Assembly (NCBI RefSeq): GCF_015832195.1 | Contig: NC_052027.1 | Location: forward strand, 15,372,149-15,436,148 | Direction of reading: 5' to 3' | Length of the DNA stretch: 64,000 bases | DNA from: Motacilla alba alba | Taxonomy: Eukaryota > Chordata > Aves > Passeriformes > Motacillidae | Shown here: piece after piece, positions 36,801 through 48,619 of the stretch | Layout of the letters: each line of letters starts with the position of its first letter | Numbering within the stretch: position 1 is the stretch's first letter | Notes under the pieces: model-generated | Told to the model about the DNA's origin: nothing | Seen by the model: the letters and a program-made list of their open reading frames with translations, nothing else | The model's database searches: none | Made by a program: the position numbers and the translations under genes

Positions 36801-39800
36801 AAAGGAACTTAAATTAAAGAAAGTAAAATGTGTTTCCTAGCTGGAAGCAAGATTGTCGGTAGAAAGAAAATTACCAGAGAGCAGCATGAATACATACATA
36901 TATATTAGACATCTCAGTGCCATAAGTATGATATATGAACGTTATCACTGTGTATCACATTACCTCTTTATCATCACCTGTGAGTACATCTCTGCTGAAG
37001 ACTGTGGCTGCCACCTTTTACCACACCCGTGTATACTTCATTAGTGAAATGATATGGAAAATACTCTGTTTTATTCCCTAGAATATGCATTGGTTCATAA
37101 ATATTTGTTAAGTTCCTGCTGCATTTAGTTATTACCTCAGTTATCACAAAAACCACAGAGACCAAGCACCATTTTAAGTTATATAAATGACATTACTCTA
37201 AACTTCATTTACATTTTAAGTTATATAAATGACATTACTCTAAACTTCATTTACAGGAAGCCACAAATACACTTTTAGAGGAGACAAAATAATAATTAAA
37301 AAAGACTGTAAAGAGACATCTATGAAATACCAATAAAGATTGGGTATTTGAATAATATTTGAAAGATTGATTTTTTTCCTGAGTGATCTTTTTTTGCAAT
37401 ATACCTGATGTCTCTGGGGATTACTGAGTATCACCCTCAGTTCTTGCTGACCCTGGATTAATGGGAAGAGCTTTTCCTGTCATTCTTGGTGTATCAAAGC
37501 AAATGTTGCTGTTTTGCTGATTGCACTTCACATTCATACTTATCTGTGATCTAAAAGCATTTTCATTTATATATTTTTTACCTGTATATCACCTGCAGTG
37601 GCTTCTCTCTTAACATCATAACGCACAACAAAATCACCATTGAGGAGTGTTTCATCAAGTTCAGAATTTTTCTTCTGTTGATCTAGAGTTGGCTTAAATA
37701 AAATATGAGCCTGCAAAGCAATCAGAAGGAAATATCTAAAGCAATATAACTTAGAGCTGCCACTAGCAGTAACCTCTGGCAGCTGCTACTTTACCTTGGT
37801 TTCGTTTTGCTCTTTGGTGAGTGCCTCAGTTAACTCGTTTGTCATGAATGTGCTGTCTGTCTCCAAGAACTGAATGCCCTGGGGCTCGAAGATGTGCACA
37901 TCGATCTGGCAGCAGAGAAGAGGTGAACATCAGCGTCTCAGAGGGAACATGGCTGTGTTAAAACCCACGGCACTGCTCCCTGCCCAGCCCTCCCCAGGAC
38001 AGCTCACCTGGAAGTGCTTAACGAGCTGCTTGGGCCGGACCTTGATGAGCAGCTCGTACTTCCCCAGCTGCCGCTTCAGCAGCTCCTCGTAGGTCAGCTC
38101 AAAAGTGACTTTGCTGGCAGCCGCGATGCTGACGGACACGTGGAACTGCTCCAGCTTTCTGTCGGTGATTCTGGGGGGGTAGAACAGTGATTTACCTCCT
38201 TGTGGTGGTTGGAGTTTGTGAAGTGGGCGAATTATTTTATTGTGGCCCCTCCAAGGGACCACATGGGATAAATGAAAGAAAGAGAGTAGAAGTAAATATT
38301 TTTCATCATAAAGAGGATTTTTTTACATTGTAAGTGCTTTTATATACATCACATATTGTATGTTACATTAACGTGTCATGGGCGCAAGGTGAGAAACGGA
38401 GCAGCAACCCCTGCATGCCTCAGAGTGAATACCTGTGAAGCACAGATTAACTACACCCTGAAACTGTGGTATCTGATCAAGTGCCATGGTCCTCTGTGCT
38501 TGCAAGGATGCAGATTCAGCCCTGAGCATCATCCCAGCATGGCAAGGTGCTCTTGAATGACAGTGACCAAGGCTGGATGGAGCTCTGAGCAACCTGAAAG
38601 GTGTCCCTGCCCATGGCGGGGGGCTTGGAACTAGATGATTTTTAATGACCTTTGACCCTGAGATTAGCTCAATTGGTCAGAGCATGGTGCTAGTATCACC
38701 GTGGTTGTCAGTTCAATCCCTCTATGGACCATTCACTTAAGAGTTGGACTTGACGATCCTTGCAGATCCCTTTAAAGAACATTCTGTGATCTGTGATTCA
38801 GTGATTCTATCACAGCAAGTCCCAAGGCACTGCTAAACAGGGATGCTTCCTACTGGAGCCCATTGCAGGACCACCTATAAATCACATATATGTGCATTTA
38901 TATATATGTTTAAAAAAAAACCCCTGTATATACACACACAAAGATACACTGTCCCTCCCACCAAGAACCCAAGATTGATTTTCACTCATTTGTCCCCACT
39001 AGGATGTGGCTATCTCCAGGACTTAATCTGCCCCCAGCCAAACAGGAAGCCAAGGAGGGGTGTTGGAGCAGCCTTACTCAGAATAGCAACGTACTTGACG
39101 AGGCCAGCGCTCTGTCCTTGCGAGACTGCCGAGTCATACTTGTCTTGAGCAGCAGCTTTTTCCTTTATTATTCCTGGGTATACTTGACCATCGATGGACC
39201 TGTTTGGTTTCCATGAAAATTAATTCATATTAGAAGGAATGCACTGAGGAAAGAAACTTAACAGAAGTGGTTTTTTTTGTGGCTCTCTGGGTATGAGCAA
39301 GGGACACTGGCTCCCAAATCCCTCCCCACCCAGGAGGATGCCAGGAGCCCACAGCACAGCCCTTGTCCTTGCAGAGTCTTGAGGAGGCTGGAGCGGGAGC
39401 AACAGCACCACTGAGCACATCTATCACCCACCCTATGCAGCAGGCAGCCTGGCCCTGGGCACCTCTTTTCTATTTGGCTGCTTACTACTTAGCCCCACAG
39501 AGCATTTTTGCAGAGGACCCTCCTTGTGCTCTTTCTTTGAGCAGAAAGATGAACCCCCGCCAGAGCTGCCTCCTTTACACTGCAGGTGGGGACTGGTCCT
39601 ACATGGAGAAGTTGGTGATGAAGGCTGTCTTGGGTAACTCCACTTCAAAGGTGGCCTCTCGGGACTCATTGGCTCGGTTGACAATTCTGCTGGTGATGAC
39701 AGTGTGAGCAAATCGTGATGTGACCTTGCAGTCCACGTGGAGGCTGTATATTTCAACAGCAGGCTGGAAAAAAATAAACAGACTGAGACAGAAACACTCA

Positions 39801-41833
39801 GGTTTTGCTCCCAGACCATCCTTACCTGGATGATGCTGTTGGAAATGTCTGATGAAGAAATGAACTGTTAGAAAGCCTGGCTGGAACTGGAGAGGGGATT
39901 GTTCTGAACCAGTCTGCTTATTCCCTTCCCTGCAGCCACAGCCACTGTCCCATGCAAAACCTGCAGCTGCACCTGCATTTTGCTGCTCCACAGAAGCTTC
40001 TGTTGAACCTTTTTCTCTCCTTGGGGATACAGTGAAGCTGCTGCTGCATCACCCCAGTGCATTGCCCAAGATTTTCCTCTTTAAGCCTGATCCAGGGAAG
40101 GTCCCTGTTTTTTGAGCAACAGTTTATTTGCTCTCCCAGCTGTTGATTTTGCTTCCTGTTTTCCAGCTTGGTATCTTGTGTTCCACAGGATGTTTAGCAG
40201 GCTTGGAACCTCGCATGGCCCTCCCAACCCCTCACTGGTTACACAAGCAGAGATGCCCTTTGAGCACTCATGTTTCTCCTGGTCTGGTTCTTCCAGGGCC
40301 CCTGATGGCCAATGGAGGAGGGCACCATTCTAGAGCTGCCTGGAGCACCCCAGAGGGTGGCTGGACTGAGAACTGCCTGGAGCACCTGCCCACATGGACA
40401 CATCCTTTTGCATTTGGGATGCCTCTCTAAAGGTCCTATCCATGTTCCAGCAGTGGCACTAAGAAAGGCTGATCTGGGCACCACCAGCCTCACAACAGTT
40501 GATTAAAAAAAAAAAAAAAGCTGATTAAATAAAAGTTGATTAAAATAAAAAAGCTCAGCAACAGAGCATATCATTGCACTTCTATTTTTACTTTTCCAGC
40601 CTCCAAGTCTTTTGAATGGCTAATTGATCTTTAGCTATTTTGATAATTAACCCCCTGTACTTTGCTTGACAATGAATACCATCCAGTGGCTTCTTCTCCA
40701 TTAGGACACTGGCTGCCCTGCCATACTCAATCCTGCCCGTGGCACATTCAGAGCGAGGTTTTGCCGTAAGGAACACCAAGCCCCAAGCTGTGGCTCACTG
40801 GGGAAGTGCAGGCATGTGGTGGCCATTGCTGCCCACTGAGGATCCTTCCAACACATGAGGAGCTTGTCCTGTGCAAAATTTACCTGGTGCAGAATCTACT
40901 CTGCTGCCACGTGCCCAAGGGATGCTGCAGGGAGGAGAACCTGCATCTCCTGCCCTCGCCCAGCCCCAGCAGCATTTTAGGCTGCGGCCAGCACAAGCCA
41001 GGGGTCGGCAGGATGCAGCATGGGGAGGAGCTTTGCTGTGCAGAGAGGTAAAAGAAGCAGAGAGGACCAGCCCCAGGCACGTACCCACAGGCAAAGGCAC
41101 TGTGGGCCCATACACCCCATCCATGGCCTCCTGCAGAATTCTTGGATGCCCCTGAAGCAGCCATCAGGCCTGGCCCTGCCCCCCAACACCTGCCTGCATT
41201 TCAGTTCCACTTCACTCTTTTCTGAATAGGCACAATGGACAGAGAAATCTTCTGACTGAAAGCTTCCTCTTCCTCTCTAATATTGATGTTTTTACAATGT
41301 CCCCAGTCACCGCTGTGATGGCACAAAACAGAGCTTGCTCCTCTAGACAGTGCAAATAACTTTCCTCTTTTCCATTCCATATTTATTATTAAACACTTCT
41401 CAGAAACCTCCTGGCACTGCACAGTGCTTGTTTGGTCCTGTGTCGAGATCCAAACCTCATCTGGTAGCCAAAGCAAAGTTACTGATCTCTCAAATTTGAT
41501 ATCTTACATTCCGAAGGAAGAGAATCATCAAACGCATCTGCAAGTGATTCCTGTTACATTTGTACTATAACAGCCCAAACAAACAACCAAAATGACCTTA
41601 AAAGGACCCAAAGCTCTAAAATCTCAACACAATCCACCCAAGTCTCCCTGGGAGGTGGTTACCAGAGCAGTTACCTGCACTACCTGGCCAGTTACCATGA
41701 TACCACCCCATCAGGAAATGAACAAATTAGATATTGATAATAAAAACAGAGCAAATACCTTCTGATCATTAGTTTCTGCTAATACTATGAGTGAGGAAAA
41801 GACCATCAATGCAAGCAGTGTTCTCTGCTCCAT
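24724..41833 (-). CDS. ITIH4: Inter-alpha-trypsin inhibitor heavy chain H4, whole gene
   Basis: Secreted hepatic acute-phase glycoprotein of the heavy-chain family, sensitive to plasma kallikrein in mammals and not joined to bikunin. Coding exons, 5' to 3': 41759-41833, 39603-39763, 39095-39199, 38008-38170, 37795-37905, 37582-37710, 36557-36673, 35809-35977, 34712-34828, 33054-33235, 32467-32649, 31757-31896, 30998-31146, 30553-30585, 30168-30215, 29897-29929, 29394-29447, 29070-29108, 28482-28595, 27671-27845, 26161-26315, 25281-25383, 24724-24799. Every junction is GT-AG and in phase. The total of 2631 bases gives 876 residues (human about 930). VIT about 26-153; VWA about 269-450 with MIDAS D275-R-S277-G-S279. 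ITIH4 rather than ITIH1-3 because the Cys pair after the VIT domain and the DPHF site are absent, LLSDPEQG is present, and it sits beside MUSTN1. Confidence 0.94.
28482..28595 (-). CDS. ITIH4: ITIH4 exon 19: site of the lost DPHF motif
   Basis: Reads [17 protein letters not shown] and PLLSDPEQG. It has the same length (114 bases) and phase as the ITIH3 exon carrying DPHFII, so it is the direct counterpart, but the Asp-Pro-His-Phe motif is gone. This fits the known lack of bikunin coupling in ITIH4. LLSDPEQG is a strong ITIH4 signature. Confidence 0.9.
29070..30585 (-). CDS. ITIH4: ITIH4 exons 14-18: arginine-rich linker of five symmetric miniexons
   Basis: Exons 30553-30585, 30168-30215, 29897-29929, 29394-29447 and 29070-29108 (33, 48, 33, 54 and 39 bases), each phase 1-1 with good splice sites. 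They encode [56 protein letters not shown] and [13 protein letters not shown]. The many Arg and Lys residues fit a protease-sensitive hinge; in mammals plasma kallikrein cuts ITIH4 in this region. For exon 15 the acceptor at 30216-30217 keeps phase, whereas the nearer AG would shift the frame. Confidence 0.75.
30998..32649 (-). CDS. ITIH4: ITIH4 exons 11-13: post-VWA conserved segment
   Basis: Exons 32467-32649, 31757-31896 and 30998-31146. They carry [16 protein letters not shown] and [12 protein letters not shown], then SNLTLKEE (NLT sequon) and [17 protein letters not shown], then [15 protein letters not shown] and [15 protein letters not shown]. The 140-base middle exon equals its ITIH3 counterpart in length and phase. 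Confidence 0.92.
33054..36673 (-). CDS. ITIH4: ITIH4 exons 7-10: VWA domain with MIDAS
   Basis: Exons 36557-36673, 35809-35977, 34712-34828 and 33054-33235. They read [12 protein letters not shown] and [12 protein letters not shown], then [20 protein letters not shown], then [16 protein letters not shown] and [12 protein letters not shown], then [20 protein letters not shown]. The metal-site residues are intact. The LTDGQP exon is 9 bases shorter than in ITIH3; the other three match in length. Exon 9 is richer in GC than its neighbours. Confidence 0.93.
35376..35412 (+). repeat. Poly-T low-complexity tract
   Basis: Almost uninterrupted T with a few G and one C, in the ITIH4 intron between exons 8 and 9. 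On the ITIH4 coding strand it is a poly-A run. No retrocopy body was recognised beside it. Confidence 0.7.
37171..37254 (+). repeat. Exact 42-bp tandem duplication
   Basis: Two adjacent identical 42-base units, 37171-37212 and 37213-37254, starting ATTTTAAGTTATATAAATGA. They lie in the ITIH4 intron between exons 6 and 7. Complete identity points to a recent duplication or an assembly artefact. Confidence 0.9.
37582..39763 (-). CDS. ITIH4: ITIH4 exons 2-6: VIT domain
   Basis: Exons 39603-39763, 39095-39199, 38008-38170, 37795-37905 and 37582-37710. They carry [18 protein letters not shown] and [67 protein letters not shown] with an NET sequon, and [16 protein letters not shown]. There is no counterpart of the 24-base exon 2 of ITIH3; exon 1 joins VIT directly. 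Cys37 sits where human ITIH4, as I recall it, has Ser. Confidence 0.92.
38567..38655 (+). mobile_element. CR1 LINE 3'-end fragment
   Basis: AAGGCTGGATGGAGCTCTGA, then GAAAGGTGTCCCTGCCCATGGCGGGG and GGAACTAGATGATTTTTAATGACC follow the avian CR1 3' UTR closely, in plus orientation. It lies in the ITIH4 intron between exons 3 and 4 and abuts a tRNA-derived SINE. Confidence 0.75.
38656..38813 (+). mobile_element. tRNA-Ile-derived SINE with CR1-like tail (TguSINE1-like)
   Basis: The head at about 38661-38733 resembles tRNA-Ile, with an A box TAGCTCAATTGG (38665-38676) and a B box GTTCAATCC (38711-38719). The tail from 38734 (AAGAGTTGGACTTGACGATCC) ends in ATTCTGTGAT and GATTCTAT repeats, like CR1. 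This head-tail design is that of passerine SINEs mobilised by CR1. The copy is diverged and antisense to ITIH4. Confidence 0.75.
39764..41758 (-). other. ITIH4 intron 1, no gene seen
   Basis: About 2 kb, more GC-rich at 39840-41200 than the rest of the gene, with several overlapping open frames on both strands that look like composition effects. It holds the A-rich repeat at 40497-40556 and no recognised exon. Confidence 0.5.
40497..40556 (+). repeat. A-rich imperfect repeat
   Basis: Three imperfect copies of (A/G)(C/G)TTGATTAAA-like units separated by poly-A, including a run of about 15 A. It lies in ITIH4 intron 1. It could be the tail of an old retrocopy, but nothing upstream was recognised. 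Confidence 0.5.
41759..41833 (-). CDS. ITIH4: ITIH4 exon 1: signal peptide
   Basis: Twenty-five codons with a basic start (MEQR), a hydrophobic core ([14 protein letters not shown]) and cleavage likely after Ala19. Donor GTATTT, phase 0. This ATG is the first after the proximal promoter elements. Confidence 0.85.
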
Positions 41834-41864
41834 TTTGGAAAAAGTAAATTTTCAAATGAAATCT

Positions 41865-41893
41865 CTATTTATCTTAATCAGTTAATGAGTAAC
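41865..41893 (-). promoter_or_regulatory. ITIH4 proximal promoter: HNF1-like site and TATA-like box
   Basis: On the coding strand GTTACTCATTAAC (41893-41881) matches the HNF1 palindrome at all but one defined position. It is followed by GATAAATAGA (41874-41865), a TATA-like run about 32-41 bases before the ATG. The arrangement parallels that of the ITIH3 promoter and fits liver expression. Binding is inferred. Confidence 0.5.
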
Positions 41894-41899
41894 ATGTAC

Positions 41900-44212
41900 T
41901 TGGGGATATGATGTAGACTTTGAAGAGACACAGAAATGTAATATTTACCCATTAAACATAGGTAAAACTTGGACTTGGTTAATGCTTATTTTTCCAACAG
42001 ATCTTTGCTCTTAATTTTTTTTTATGAATTCTAATGTTTCATAACACATAAAATTAGGACATTTCTATATAATTTTTTGTAAATTAAACTTCACCGTATC
42101 ACATGAAATCCCTCAGGCAGATGACTTGGTCTGTGTAAGAAGCTGCAGGAATCTCTACCATATTCCACAGTAATAATTGGAAAGGGCACATCCTTAACAT
42201 TATCACAAGCACTTCAGAGAACTGGAGATTGCCAGGACAGGCAGCATTCACACGAGATATTATAGCTGATGGCTTTCTCAGCCTTTGTGCCTCCCTGCCC
42301 AGCTGGCCATGATCCTTGGTAGGTAATGCCATTCATTGTCATAAATTAACACAAAGATCTTGTGGAAATATAAGCATCTGTGTTTTCTTCATGCCTGTTT
42401 TACAAAGTTTACATGAGGAGAGCAAGCTTCTAGTGGCCTCGGAGTCGCAAGGAGACACTAAAGCAGAGCTCAAAAATTTATTACTCACCAGACATCTACA
42501 AGTTCACTACAAAGAATGTGCTAAGCACAGCCTGGTCTTACAAGCTTTGTGCTTTAAGTAACTCTTTAAAAAAATAAACTTTACTCCTCTCAGGCAGACT
42601 GTTTATACTACTTGCAAATACCATATCCTTTATAGCAGGACACGTAAAGATATATACTTTAAAAGACAAAAAATTAAACTACAATACATTCGATTAACTT
42701 GTACAACTAGTGTAATACTTTAATCCTTTAAAATACACAGGATTAGACACTTAGTGGCCTAAGAGCTGCAAGAGCCAAAGCTTTAATTAAGTGGATCTGT
42801 CATCAGTTTTCTAATGCCCATGTGTAAAATCATACGGATGTTAAAGAGCTGCTTTTGCTGCACAGATTTAGGCTGCAGTGTCAGCTCTGCCCCTTACATT
42901 TTTTAGATGAGGTCCACATTAAAAGACAGGAAGACCAAAAAAGGTGTCCTGTCCTTATTGTCCCACTTGGAAGCAGCACAAGTAAATGAACACGACAACA
43001 TCCTGGAAATAGAGCTGTTTGACAAATCCCACTTTTCTGGCAGATACCTTACTTGGCTTCCCTGTAGAATCCATGTGGGACACAGACATTTCTGTGCTTT
43101 GTTAAATCAGCACCAACATATCCAAAGCAGGGTCTGAAGTACAGCACCCCCCTGTCCTGCTACCCCACCTGCAAACCGGCAGATCGGGTCCATGTACTGC
43201 AATAAGGAAAGCGACAACATTTTGCCCCACTTGTCCCTTGCCACCATTTGTACAACTGTTGAACAACCTCCTTCCATCCTTCCACCTTCTCAACACAGGT
43301 TAATTAAGGAGGGTTTGTTAAACCCAATGCAAAGGCAACTCCAATATTATCAGAGCAGGAATTTTTTCCCCTGTGACTTTTTTCATGCTCTGGAAGGATC
43401 TTTCTTGGGAAAAGGCTCTGCCAATGTACCTGTGAGGAGCCTGTGCTCCATGGAGAAATTGTGCCTACTAAAGCAAGGAGGTGGGGTCTGGGCTGCAAAT
43501 AATAAAGTGAAAAAAGCAGGGCAAGGCAATGCACCAGCAATAGCTTTAAAGAAGCTTTCCCCTTAAAGCCAAAGGATTTGCTGCTGCCTCAAGTGAGCTC
43601 CTGTCCACAGCCTCTCTGGGATCTGTGTGGGCATTGTCACATTTTATCTGTAAAGTGTTTGGGACACAAAAGCCAAATATGATACATTTCATGGTGCACA
43701 GAGAATTTCAGCATCACTTTTACCTCTTAATCATGTCTAGTCTGTGTAAAATAAAAGTAGTTTCTTTAACAAAAGTGGCATCTGACTTACCATTCCCAGA
43801 CATGCTGCAGAGACTCAGAGTGTGTGGAAAGCATGGCAGGTGCCCACAGAGGTTCCTCTGTGTTTTAGCACAAACATTCAGCTGAGGGGAAACACTCTGG
43901 GGTTTGGGAGAAAACAGGTGTTTAATGCAGCAAATTAAGAAGCAAACAGCATTGAAAAAAAACAGCTTCCTCTCAGAATGTGCAGGTGTTGTACAGAGAC
44001 ACTTGTTGGGTTCTCATCTCCATGGTAAGGCAGATCATGGTGGCTGGGTCTGGCACCCCACTTCTCATTCGATCCAGTGGAACAGGAAGAAAAAGCCACT
44101 GGGGAACGAGCTGAAATCCCTCCCTCGGGTGCTGGGGCACTCTGAGAGCCGGTCCTCCGCCCTCACAGCTGAGCCGCATGAAGGGAAATCAGGGCGTTGC
44201 TGCCCGGAAGGG
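41900..44212. other. Intergenic region upstream of ITIH4, no gene seen
   Basis: Sequence between the ITIH4 promoter and the minisatellite. It is AT-rich to about 42900, then closer to balanced. Open frames of up to 124 codons lack start context, splice signals or family resemblance. Distal ITIH4 control elements may lie here. Confidence 0.5.
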
Positions 44213-44549
44213 TGTGAGGGGGGAGATGTGGGGGAGAACTGTGAGGGGAAAGCCGTGAGTGGCAAACCGTGAGGGGAACTGTGAGGGGAGAGCCATGAGC
44301 GGCAAACCGTGAGGGGAACTGTGAGGGGAGAGCCGTGAGGGGAAGCCGTGAGGGGAACTGTGAAGGGAGAGCCATGAGCGGCAAACCCGTGAGGGGAGAG
44401 CCATGAGCGGCAAACCGTGAGGGGAACGGTGAGGGGAAAGCTGTGAGCGGGAACTGTGAGGGGAGAGCCCTAAGGTGGAAGCCGTGAGGGGAGAGCCGTG
44501 AGCGGCAAACCGTGAGGGGAACGGTGAGGGGAAACCGTGGGGGAAAGCC
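44213..44549 (+). repeat. GC-rich minisatellite, 40-bp higher-order unit
   Basis: Built from GTGAGGGGAACT, GTGAGGGGAGAGCC and RTGAGCGGCAAACC submotifs. Together these make a 40-base unit, clear at 44269-44308 and partly repeated with submotif shuffling through 44549. All submotifs share a TGAGSGG core. It lies just beyond the MUSTN1 3' end. Confidence 0.85.
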
Positions 44550-44856
44550 ACCACCCTGTGTCATGCCGCTGCCCTGAGGGCCCTCGCCAGGGTGCCGCTG
44601 TAGGCAACACAGATCTCCAGGTGAAGTCTCCAGGTTTCTGTGCTGCCCCTTTGATCAGCTCCTCCTCAGCTCCCTCCCAGTGAGGGCATGGTGTGATGAA
44701 ATTGCGCTGACACCGACACTGTGTCATCAGAGTGTTTTTTCCTTGCATTTGACCGACAAAATCATCGCCTGTAGTGCCAAAGTGCACACAGAATTAATCT
44801 GAGTCCAAAGTGAAATGAGTCACCACAGTGTGCCAAGCTGAGTCCAACAACCTTTT

Positions 44857-44862
44857 TTTATT
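44857..44862 (-). terminator. MUSTN1 polyadenylation signal
   Basis: AATAAA on the coding strand, about 215 bases after the MUSTN1 stop. The implied short 3' UTR fits a small muscle gene. Confidence 0.65.
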
Positions 44863-45075
44863 AAACAATTATAGCAAACATTGTCCAGTACATAGAAAGA
44901 AAGCATGTAATAAAAATGAACATGGAAGTTTTACTCTTTGACATGAGTATATTCCCTACTTAAGGACTTATGGTGGAAATTAGCTACTTGAGTCGACAGT
45001 GATTTTAGTGCAAGGAACAGAAATTTTGAAAAATATTACAACAATCATTTTGGTGAGTCATGTCCAGCTCCACTG

Positions 45076-48281
<3,206 letters not shown>

Positions 48282-48378
48282 AACTGCGGTGCTCCCTCGC
48301 TGAAATCCCTCCCAGGTCGTTCCCGACTTTGATTAAATCCAGCCCGTGAGCGCTGCGAGCGCCTGTTGTTTTCCCGGA

Positions 48379-48386
48379 CTTATATA
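48379..48386 (-). promoter_or_regulatory. MUSTN1 TATA box
   Basis: TATATAAG on the coding strand, about 100 bases before the ATG, in a locally CpG-rich context. Transcription would start near 48350 and give a 5' UTR of about 70 bases. Confidence 0.7.
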
Positions 48387-48488
48387 GAGCATCCGAGTGA
48401 AGTCACGGGCTGGGTCATGTTCCCGAGGCAGCGGCGGGATGATTCAGGTCGAGGCAGGCTGTTGTTGTCGGAGGTTTATTCCTGGCGA

Positions 48489-48617
48489 TGACTCGGGCGT
48501 GCAGCATTCACCGGGCTGGGCTGACGGGGGCAGGCAGCTGCGGCAGCGGGGAAGCCGGGTCCCTGCAAAAACGCTTCCCGGGGAGTCCGCTGGGGCTCTA
48601 TTTATAGCTTTAAAAGG
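48489..48617 (-). promoter_or_regulatory. Putative muscle control cluster upstream of MUSTN1
   Basis: CTATTTATAG (48598-48607) is a perfect MEF2 consensus (YTAWWWWTAR). It is flanked by a one-mismatch SRF CArG-like element CTTTAAAAGG (48608-48617), a MyoD-type E-box CAGCTG (48535-48540) and an AP-1-like TGACTC (48489-48494). The cluster lies about 100-240 bases upstream of the TATA box. Site matches are seen; function is inferred from the known muscle expression of the gene. Confidence 0.55.
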
Positions 48618-48619
48618 CA

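Noticed and set aside
38661..38733. Possible tRNA-Ile gene
   Set aside because: The A and B boxes are present, but the arms have many mismatches and the head runs into a CR1-like tail, so it is a SINE and not a tRNA gene.
39363..39707. 114-codon plus-strand frame opposite ITIH4 exon 2
   Set aside because: It is antisense to a firmly supported exon and its partial regularity is the shadow of that coding sequence.
44163..44564. Overlapping 133- and 121-codon minus-strand frames with repeated Ser-Pro-His and Leu-Thr-Ala motifs
   Set aside because: They are the translation of the GC-rich minisatellite, whose submotifs lack stop codons on that strand; there is no independent gene signal.
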